From contig NC_033637.1 of the NCBI RefSeq assembly GCF_001540865.1, forward strand, positions 9,314,073-9,378,072: a stretch of 64,000 nt of DNA. The letters run 5' to 3'. Position 1 is the first letter of the stretch, and every line of letters starts with the position of its first letter. Shown here one piece after another: positions 55,863-64,000 of this stretch. This stretch comes from Ananas comosus. Taxonomy: Eukaryota > Streptophyta > Magnoliopsida > Poales > Bromeliaceae. The notes under the pieces are model-generated. The model was not told the origin of the DNA. It saw only the letters and a program-made list of their open reading frames with translations, and searched no databases. Both the position numbers and the translations under genes were made by a program.

Positions 55863-58367
55863 TGTCACACCCCGAGACCGTCACCCATTTGGTCCGGTTC
55901 GGGCGCGTCGAACAGACGCCGAATGGACAGCACCTCCCCTATCCGCCCAAGGCTCAAGCACGGGATCATGTACAAGAATTCGCCCAGGAACAATTCAATA
56001 CATACATGATCCATACAACGACAATAGAAGCATCACAAGTGCTTAACAACAAGAGCAAGTAACACATGTACATATACAAGTGCATAAAGAGAGAATTCTA
56101 TCTATTACATCACGATTTGTCCATTATACAATTGATTTACATTTTTTTCATCCAAAATATAAGTATAAGTTCATTCACATCTCTCCAAAATGCATCTCAC
56201 AACCTATACATCATCTACTCCTATATAAGTAGGTACCTCTAATGCAGTAGGAGAGCTACTAATGCTAGGGCGCTAAGCCCTTACCGCGATCCTTGCCTGG
56301 AGCGCTCGTACTCGGTCCTGCAACAAAGTGGGGTGAGAACTATCGTCCATAGTTCCCAGTGGGTTCGGCCGCCAACTCCGCCGATCTCCCCACTAGGTTC
56401 AAGTGGGCACAAGCAAATAGATAGATAGATAGATATTTGAAAACAATAACGACATAGTAAGAAAGCTATGCTACTATGCCCAAATCATATACAATGTATA
56501 CATGCACAACGTGATAAGTAATCAACTAACATGCCACTATGTCCAAGAAGGAGTGTTATTTACTTGTTCATCAATTCTCTTGACTTACCCAATCCTTGGC
56601 CAACCCTGAGGTTCGCCCACGACTCACATGCATCTCATGGTAAGGAGACTCAACTCGCTCAGCAAACCCGAGACCGTCTGCGGGATCCCATAAGGCTATC
56701 CCCCAGACCCCATAAGGCTATCCCTCGTGTGACAAACTCCGGAGCGCACGCTTGTGTAGAGCGACCACCACAAGCTCTAAACAGACAGTGAGTATGATAC
56801 AATCCTCTCAACTCGAGGATACCCTATCCACTAGGGTTAACAGTCACTCGGAAATCCACCTATCCCAATGTCCATATGCAAGTGTTTAACTACACTAAGT
56901 TCTTGTTCAATGACTCATCACTAGGGAATCCGCCTATCCCTAAGTTCACATGTCAAGTGCCACTCTACACTAGGTTTTATGCCACTCGTTCTGTTGTCAT
57001 TGTTATTTATATGCCACTCGTTATGTCTTTATCAATCATCGAGTCCATCTCTTATTTCAGCACTATAGGATTCAATGTCTCGACCCAATCCTTATCTTTC
57101 CACTATATCAAGCATTCAACTCACACTATGATATCATCTAGGAAAGCATAAGGAAATGAAAACGCACATTTATCCTACAATGCATATATACAAAAGATGC
57201 AAGATTTAAAATGCACTAAGACATAAAGAGGAGCCCGGTTGCTTCGGGATGACACCACCCACCTTCTGGTGTTGTCACGACTTTAGGAATTAAGTTCGGA
57301 GATTTTACGACGTCGTCTCGGCCTCCCAGGCGGAAACGAAGCTCAGAAGGTCCTTTTCGCCAATACCTTTACACCCGCTTGACGAATCGTCGAACCGTCT
57401 TCGCCAATGCATTCAAACACTTAGCAATTAGGTTTACACTTGATCAATTTAGATCAATACCCAACAAATCACAAAACCCCCATTTTGGAGCCCTAACTTG
57501 CAATCATGCAAGAATCCATCTCTAAATCCTCAAACTCATGCATTAAACACTTGTTAAACATGCTAGAGTTCCATTTAAACCATTCTTGAGTTTAAAAATC
57601 TAAACCCTAGAAATCCACCATGGTTGAGCTTCAAGCTTACCTTCAAAAGCTAGCTCCAAGGGTGTAGAGAAGGAAGAAGACGATGAAGATCCTTCTCCTT
57701 GCTTGCTTCTCCACCAAAACTCTTCTCTTCTTCACCTTCTAGAGAGAGAGGAAGAGAATTTAGAAAGAGAGAGCTAGGGTTGAGTTTGGGAGAGAAATGA
57801 GAAAGAGAGAGAGCTCACTCCCTCACATACCTCGAACTCATGCTACAAATGCATAAAAGCCGCTCAACTTTGCCAACAATGCACAACCCATCTTGGGCAA
57901 ATTCGGGTTACGGGGACCGATCTCTCTAAGAGGGACCGGTCCCCGAGAGTGGCTTACTAGCAGAAAAAGGGCCCTCCCTCTTTTCCACGCTTACGGGGAC
58001 CAGTCTCTCTAAGAGGGACCGATCCCCGAGAGCTCACTCTCGCAGGACAGCCCCCCTTGCTCAGTTTGCATGCCTACGGGGACTGGTCTCTCCCGCCAGG
58101 GACCGGTCCCCGAGAGCAACTTTTGTGCGCAGAGCCTTCTGCCACATTTTCCAAGCTACGGGGACCGGTCTCTCCCACCAGGGACCGGTCCCCGAGAGCC
58201 AAAAATCCTGCACTTTCCATAATCTTCACAACTCGCTCTCGGAGGCCTTCTCTAATGCATTTTTGGCCTTCTTGATGCCTTCGGCTTTTTCAAAACACAC
58301 CAAGTCGACAATCAGTCGATTTTCATCGAAGTCCAACTCTCGCATTTCGAGAATTCACTTCCTTACA
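55863..58367 (-). mobile_element. Solo LTR H inserted in I
   Basis: 2505 bp, TGTCACACCCCGAG to CTTCCTTACA, perfect duplication TCGGC (55858-55862, 58368-58372). GGACAG/CTATCC stem-loop at 55925-55944, conserved stem-loop at 56330-56370, donor-like AAG|GTAAGC near 57639, U3 array 57910-58199. Closely related to I and K. Confidence 0.94.
57910..58199. repeat. U3 hairpin array of H
   Basis: Four inverted-pair units (ACGGGGACC...GGTCCCCGAGAG) with a period close to 83 bp. Confidence 0.93.
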
Positions 58368-59928
58368 TCGGCCCTGCAATAAAGTGGGGTGAGAACTATT
58401 GTCCATAGTTCCCAGTGGGCTCGGTCGCCGACTCCGCCGACTCCCCACTAGGTCCAAGCAAGCATAGGCAGATAGATAGATAGATAGATAAACATGAAAG
58501 CGACCTAAGACAATGCAAATATTCTACCATGCCTCAATCCATAATCATGCATGCAACATGAGTAAAGGCTAACTACCAAGCTACCATGCTCAATAATGAT
58601 GTAATTCATTAGATTACCCAATCACTCGGCTAAGCCGAAGGTTCGCCACCATCTCACATCTTAAAGTCTCATAAGGAAGGAGTCTTTAATCGCTGGCTAC
58701 CCCCGAGACCGCCTGCGGACAGCTTGCTACTGTCCGGGCAGCTCACGACTGCCCCTCAAGTGACCAAAACTTCGGAGTGCACAGCTTGTGTGGAGCGACC
58801 ACTCCAAGCGCAGACAGGCTATGTGAGTTCGATCCAATCCTCCTGAACTGAGGATACCCTACTAACTAGGGATAGCATCATCATGGAAATTAGTGCATTC
58901 CTGTACTCAATCTCATAGTGTTTCACTACACTAGGGTTCTCATGCCACTCATTCTCGTGTTCAACATTAACTAGATGCCACTCGTATCATTATTTGTTTT
59001 CAATCCACTACTTGTACACAATTACTAGGTTGTCATTTACCTAGGTTCCAATCCATCATATATCATCTCATATAGGGTTCTAAGCCATATCACATTAACC
59101 TCATGCATACTAGGTTCAAGTGCGAAACCAATGAAGCTACACTACTACCATCATGCAAGAATAGATACAAGCATCTAAGCACCCTATATGTATCATGCTC
59201 AATATACAAAATATAGTCAACAATAAACTTAGACATAGGGAGCAGTTCAACTGCTTTGGGATGGTCACGACCCACCTTTTTGCGATGCTACGACTCAAGG
59301 AACGAAAATTAGAAATCTCCTAGGACGCCGCTTCGGCTTTCCGAATAGAAACGAAGCCGAGACGCCCACCGCTTGGCGATATCTCCACACCAACTCAACG
59401 AATAGTCGAACCGTCGCCGCCAACGCGTTTAGATACCTAGCAATTAGGTTTACAACCAACTAATTTAGATCAAAATCCTAGATTTCTCAAAACCCCATTT
59501 TGGAGCCCTAGGTTTCAACAATGCGAAAATCCCTTGTTCTAGCTTGAGATTCAAGCATGGAACATCCTCTAGGCATACTAGAGTTCCAACAAAACCATCT
59601 CTAGAGTATATAAACCCAAACCCTAGAAAATACCATTAAAGGGTTTTGGAGCTTACCTCCAAAGCTTTCTCCAAGCTTGAAGAAGAAGGAAGAAGATGCT
59701 CTTCTTGCTCCTAGCTTCAATCTCCACCAAGCCTCCTCTTCTTTCTTCCTTACTTGAGAGAGAGAGAGAGCTCTAGAGAGAGAGAGGAGTGTTAGGTTTC
59801 TTGTTGGGAAAGAAAATAAGAGAGGAAGGAGCTCTCCTCCCTCATATAGCTCCCACTTATGCAACAATTGCATAAAAATCCCTCAACTTTGCAACCATGA
59901 AGCAGCCCATCTTTGGGCATTTCGGGCT

Positions 59929-60138
59929 ACGGGGACCAGTCCCTCTGAGGGAGGACCGGTCCCCGAGAGCAATTCTTCCTATGTTGAGCTTCAGCTCACC
60001 CTTACACGTGTACGGGGACCGATCCCTCTAAGGGAGGACCGGTCCCCGAGAGCAATTTTTGGCAGGTTGAGCATCAGCTCGACCCCCCTCATACTTACGG
60101 GAATCGGTCCCCTCCCAGAGGGACCGGTCCCCGAGAGC
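59929..60138. repeat. U3 hairpin array of I
   Basis: Three units with an 83-85-bp period, same type as H and K. Confidence 0.92.
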
Positions 60139-60307
60139 ACAAAATCTGCAATTTGTGCAGATTTTGCACAACTTACTCTCGCGGGTCCTCCTCAATGCAC
60201 TTTATGTATTTTCATCGCATTCGGACTCTCCGAAGCACACCAAGCCGACGATAAGTCGATTCCAAACGAAGTTCAACTCTCGGATTTCGAGAATTTACTT
60301 CGTTACA

Positions 60308-60695
60308 GAGAGAGAGGAAAATGTGAGAAGCTCTAGAGAGAGAAAGAGAGTTTCTACTCTTTGGTTCTCACATGAGGGAAATGAGAACTAGGCCATATAA
60401 CCCATATAACAAGCTTCCCCAACACCAATTACAACTAGGCCCCTCACAAAATTACAGTTTTGGACCAACCCACCTTTCTGCGGCGGTACGGGGTCCGGAC
60501 CTTGCATTCAGAGTCCGAACCCTCAGAGCATTTCTAGCACAAAACAACTTGAAAATTTTCCAGCTTGCTCTCCAAGGTCCCAACACCCTATCCAAAGCAT
60601 TCTGAAACATTCGGAGCAATTAAAGGACCTCACACCACCCTTCGGTCAATTTGATTGAAGTTCGGTATAACTTACCGAAGTTTCGGTATATTACA
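60308..60695 (-). mobile_element. 3' LTR of G, part 2
   Basis: GA-rich start region, then U3 with a GGGGTCCGGACC pair (60488-60524) as in LTR A, ending CGGTATATTACA. Confidence 0.88.
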
Positions 60696-60712
60696 TTCTT
60701 CACCCCTTAAAA
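60696..60712 (-). other. Polypurine tract of G
   Basis: Element sense TTTTAAGGGGTGAAGAA. Confidence 0.85.
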
Positions 60713-60752
60713 TAGTTTCGTCCGTGAAACTCAATTTCATACCTTGGCTCAT

Positions 60753-61943
60753 CTACTCGAATAGATCAGGATAGGTCTTCTGCATTGCCTCCTCGAGTTT
60801 CCAAGTGGCTTCACGCTCTGCATGATTGCTCCGCTGAACTTTCACATACGGAATTGTACGATTCCGCAACTTTCTTACTTCTCGAGCAAGGATGCACACC
60901 AAATACTCCTCGTAGGTCATATCCTCTCGCAACTCTATCGGTTCATTCTCCAAAACATGAGAGGAATTGTGGGCATACTTGCAGAGATTTGACACATGGA
61001 ACACGTTGTGAACTCCCGCAAGCTTCGGCGGTAATGCGACTCTATACGCCACCGCACCCACGCGCTCTAGAATCTCATATGGTCCAATGTATCGGGGACT
61101 AAGCTTCCCCCGAACCCCAAATCGCTTCACACCATGCATGGGTGACACTTTTAAGAAAACGCGGTCTCCAACCGCGAACTCAAGATCCTTTCAATGTTTA
61201 TTGGCATAACTTCGTTGCCGCGACTGCGCCGTCACAAGCCGTTGACGGGCAAGGCGAACTTTCTCTTCCGCCTCCCGCAAGACATTTGAACCAAGGGTAA
61301 CTCTTTCACCCACTTTGCTCCAATGAATAGGGGAGTGACACTTCCTTCCATAAAGAGCCTCGAATAGTGCTATCGCAATACCTTCCTGATAGCTATTATT
61401 GTACGCGAACTCTGCCATCGGCAAATAATCGTGCCATCCACCCTTGTAGTCGAGTACACACGCTCGAAGCATGTCCTCAAGGATTTGTATCGTCCTCTCC
61501 GATTGACCATCACTTTGAGGATGAAATATCGTGCTAAAGTTGAGCCGTGTGCCCAGAGTGTCTTGCAGACTCTTCCAAAAGTGAGATGTGAACCTGGGGT
61601 CTCGATCCGATACTATGGATGTCGGAACCCCATGCAGTCTCACCACCTCATCGAGAAACACCTGTGCTAACTTGTCCCCAGGCCAAGTGGTATGGATCGG
61701 CAAGAAGTGAGCCTATTTCATCAAGTGATCCACTACTAGCCAAATAGCGTCATGTTCGACTTGAGATCGGGGCAAACAGGTCACAAAGTCCATTGCGATA
61801 TCTTCACACTTCCAAACGAGTATAGATAAACTTTGAAGCTTTTTCGCCGAAAATCGGCACTCCGCTTTCACTTGTTGGCATGTCAAACATTGCGCCACAA
61901 ATTCTCCAACATCCTTCTTCATCCCCGGCCACCAATAATTCAC
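60753..61943 (-). pseudogene. Integrase and chromodomain of G
   Basis: One frame with two stops: zinc-binding [24 protein letters not shown] (first Asp), [20 protein letters not shown] (second Asp), [16 protein letters not shown] (Glu), [20 protein letters not shown], and a chromodomain ending ATWKLEEAMQKTYPDLFE. Stops: TAG near 61710 (TKSAHF expected) and TGA near 61189 (CGA to TGA). The chromodomain Trp of VKVQW is Arg here. Confidence 0.93.
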
Positions 61944-62215
61944 TTTAAATCTTTGTACATTTTAGTGTCGTCCGGATGCACACTGGGAGACTGATACGCT
62001 TCTAGCAACATTGCCTTTCGAATATCTTCATCCTTGGGCACACACCAACGGTTCCGAAACCGAAGTGCGCCATCGGACCCTACGCCGAAATCACTAGCGC
62101 GCCCGCTCTCAATTTCACCTCACACCTTTTGGAGATAAGGATCCGAAGCTTGCTGCTCTTTAATCTTCTCCAACAAGGTCGGTTGAATCACCAATGCGGC
62201 AAGAATAGCCGGAAC
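61944..62215 (-). pseudogene. RNase H-integrase linker of G, frameshifted
   Basis: Codes in pieces for the linker (PTLLEKIKEQQASDPYLQKV, DGALRFRNRWCVPKDEDIRK) with shifts and stops. It corresponds to about 25950-26100 in B. Confidence 0.8.
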
Positions 62216-63247
62216 CTATGGAGCTACTACCTCAAGGCCAAACCGTTGCATCTCATTCTGTAATGATGGTTGATGCGTAATAGCTGTAGCCAGATTTTCC
62301 ACCGACTTTCTATTAAGTGCATCGGCCACAACATTGGGTTTTCCTAGGTGGTATAGAATAGTGACATCATTGTCTTTTAATAACTCCAACCATCGCCACT
62401 GCCGCATATTCAGTTCCTTCTGGGTGAACAAGTATTTGAGGCTTTTGTGATCTGTATAAACCTCACAGTGCTCACCGTATAGGTAATGCCTCCATAGCTT
62501 CAATGCGAATATCACCGCGGCTAGCTCAAGGCCATGTATCGTGTAGTTCTTCTCATAGCTCTTCAATTGGCGAGAAGTATAAGCAATAACTCGACCACTT
62601 TGCATCAGAACACACCCAAGACTACTATACGAGGCATCACTATACACCACGAAACTCTCTCCCGGAATCGGTAAAGCGAGTACCGGGGTCGAAGTTAATT
62701 TTTCTTTCAACTCCTTAAAGCTACGATCGCAATCGTCGCTCCATACATACCTTGTTCCCTTGTGTGTGAGGCGCGTAAGTGGAGTAGTCATTTTAGCAAA
62801 CCCCTCCACGAACCGCCGGTAATATCCCGCAAGACCAAGGAAACTATGGATGTCCGCAACCCTCGTCGGACGAGGCCAATCTTTAATCGCCTCAACCTTC
62901 TTTGGATCAACTGAGACACCACTCCCAAAAATCACATAACCTAAGAAGGCGACCACTTGTAACCAAAAGTCACACTTCTTTAGCTTGGCATAGAGCTTCT
63001 CTTTTCGGAGAACTTGCAACACGGTCCTCAAATGCACCTCATGCTCTTGATCGCTCCGAGAATAGACCAATAGGTCGTCAATGAATACCACGACACATCG
63101 ATCCAACAATGGCAGGAAGACTTGATTCATCAAGTCCATAAATGCTGCAGGGGCATTGGTAAGCCCGAACAGCATCACCGTGAACTCATAATGGCCATAT
63201 CGCGTACGAAACACCGTCTTATGCACATCCTCCAGCTTGATTTTCAA
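62216..63247 (-). CDS. RT-RNase H open frame of G (fragment)
   Basis: 343 codons without a stop, the longest intact frame in the window. In order: PFGL-like motif ([20 protein letters not shown]), catalytic [11 protein letters not shown], thumb ([29 protein letters not shown]), RNase H with [27 protein letters not shown] and [11 protein letters not shown]. It copies retroelement RNA into DNA in the family. It is not a free-standing gene: the frame opens only after a TAG codon (about 63250, after SGYH) and the RT fingers upstream are frameshifted, so a full RT is unlikely to be made. Confidence 0.85.
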   Translation of the reverse strand: MKIKLEDVHKTVFRTRYGHYEFTVMLFGLTNAPAAFMDLMNQVFLPLLDRCVVVFIDDLLVYSRSDQEHEVHLRTVLQVLRKEKLYAKLKKCDFWLQVVAFLGYVIFGSGVSVDPKKVEAIKDWPRPTRVADIHSFLGLAGYYRRFVEGFAKMTTPLTRLTHKGTRYVWSDDCDRSFKELKEKLTSTPVLALPIPGESFVVYSDASYSSLGCVLMQSGRVIAYTSRQLKSYEKNYTIHGLELAAVIFALKLWRHYLYGEHCEVYTDHKSLKYLFTQKELNMRQWRWLELLKDNDVTILYHLGKPNVVADALNRKSVENLATAITHQPSLQNEMQRFGLEVVAP

Positions 63248-63450
63248 CTAGTGGTATCCCGACTAAAGATCATTCTTCGAATATACCCGAGACCCTTGCA
63301 ACTGGTCAAATAAATCATCAATTCTTGGTAACGGGTACTTATTCTTGATTGTAACCTTGTTCAACTCGCGATAATCCACGCAGAGCCGAAATGTTCCATC
63401 CTTCTTTTCACAAATAGCACCGGAGCTCCCCACGGCGACACACTAGGCTT
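63248..63450 (-). pseudogene. RT fingers of G, frameshifted
   Basis: Carries [17 protein letters not shown] in one frame, then a TAG in DLQSGYH (Q to stop) and a second TAG right after YH. A short deletion near 63410 (poly-T/C run) shifts it from the upstream frame. Confidence 0.85.
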
Positions 63451-63998
63451 CACAAAGCCTTTATCGAGCAGGTCTTGCAGTACTGAGCTTTTAACTCTCT
63501 TAACTCTGCCAGTGACATTCTATACGAAGCCTTCGAGATTGGCGCCGTCTCTGGAACCAAGTCAATGACGAACTCGATCTCCCGATCCGGTGGCAATCCC
63601 GGTAACTCCGTCGGAAACACATCCGGAAACTCACATGCTATTGGAATATCCCCAAGTGTTGGGAGCTCCCTTTGAGTCTCCACCACCGTCGCCAAGTAGG
63701 CCACACATCCACCTTTGATCAATTTCCTCGCTCTCGACGCCGACACTGTCGCCGCGAAGCGCGAGCTCTTACACGCACGATAAACTACTTCCTCCTGACC
63801 GGGCTCACGAAAAGTAATCACCTTGCTTTCGCAATCAATGACGGCATAATACTTCGAGAGCCAATCAATTCCAAGGATTACGTCAAAGCTCCACATCCGG
63901 CTCGAAACAAGCAAGTCTGCCGACATAATCCAATCGCCGATTTGCACTGGACAAGCACGTGCATTCCTCCTTGACACTAAAAGTATGCTTGGGTGCAT
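63450..63998 (-). pseudogene. Protease C-terminal half and linker of G
   Basis: Shows CPVQIGDWIMSADLLV, GIDWLSKYYAVIDCESKVIT and EFPDVFPTELPGLPPDREIE. The protease active-site half lies outside the window. About 180 codons open; the last codons before 63450 are out of frame. Confidence 0.88.
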
Positions 63999-64000
63999 AG

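Larger units (their letters stand above)
55408..60307 (-). mobile_element. Solo LTR I, interrupted by H
   Basis: Ends TGTCACACCCTGAG and TACTTCGTTACA, with perfect duplication GAGAG (55403-55407, 60308-60312). Net length about 2.4 kb without H. GGACAG/CTGTCC stem-loop at 55471-55490, conserved stem-loop at 58386-58426, donor-like GAG|GTAAGC near 59655, U3 array 59929-60138. The duplicated target sits in a GA repeat, so its exact edge is less certain. Confidence 0.9.
54595..64000 (-). mobile_element. Element G, minus-strand chromovirus, leaves the window
   Basis: 3' LTR in two parts (54595-55407, 60308-60695), PPT, integrase/chromodomain, RNase H, RT, protease. The 5' end lies beyond 64000. 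The 3' LTR lacks its outer half because of a fusion with C's LTR. Confidence 0.9.

Noticed and set aside
56410..56440. GATA repeats as a regulatory cluster
   Set aside because: Short GATA/TATC microsatellites recur in several LTRs (17475, 56417, 58470) and vary in length; simple slippage is enough.

Overview
This is plant nuclear DNA made almost entirely of nested Ty3/gypsy LTR retrotransposons. The pol genes carry RT, RNase H and integrase, then a GPY/F-type module and a C-terminal chromodomain. The LTRs are 2.2 to 3.2 kb long. The primer-binding site is TGGTATCAGAGC (initiator Met-tRNA) and the polypurine tract is of the TTTTAAGGGGTGGAGAA type. This points to chromoviruses of the Tekay/Del group. 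A monocot host is likely, but the species cannot be fixed from the sequence. I found no convincing host protein gene, tRNA or rRNA gene. Every retroelement ORF is broken by stops or frameshifts except a 343-codon RT-RNase H stretch at 62216-63247.

Layout. 1-2997: AT-rich intergenic DNA with a 164-bp direct repeat around an 888-bp AT-rich insert, and a promoter-like relic near 2724. 2998-7265: solo LTR A, itself hit by a truncated LTR (M1, 4597-6030). 7266-10329: intergenic AT-rich DNA, a second M fragment, a MITE and a segment with a 26-bp perfect palindrome. 10330-18061: plus-strand element K (RNase H and integrase-chromodomain pseudogenes), split by solo LTR L (10907-14069), followed by its LTR (15499-18041), which also has a PBS after it. 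18062-18216: scrambled filler DNA. 18217-54594: minus-strand element C. Inside C is B (21710-45519, TSD ACTCA). Inside B's right LTR is J (30561-44015, TSD GTTGC). Inside J is the partial element F (35254-39529). C's right LTR also holds solo LTRs E (48447-51449, TSD GCCAC) and F2 (52332-54552). 54595-64000: minus-strand element G, whose LTR is split by solo LTR I (55408-60307, TSD GAGAG), which is split by solo LTR H (55863-58367, TSD TCGGC). G's pol runs off the window.

How the parts work together. The long LTRs share a common plan although their sequences differ: (1) a U3 segment, in several families with arrays of hairpins centred on ACCGGT or TCCGGA; (2) a GA/CT-rich start region; (3) an AG|GTRAGC-like splice donor about 570 to 775 bp from the LTR start; (4) a fast-changing block of about 1.3 kb rich in family-specific minisatellites; (5) in many copies a plausible splice acceptor; (6) two short stem-loops whose arms covary between families; (7) the TGACA end, the PBS, and a CCTAGG-containing leader motif. 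I read this as an inference: a structured, possibly spliced leader RNA. It is the best candidate here for an undescribed system.
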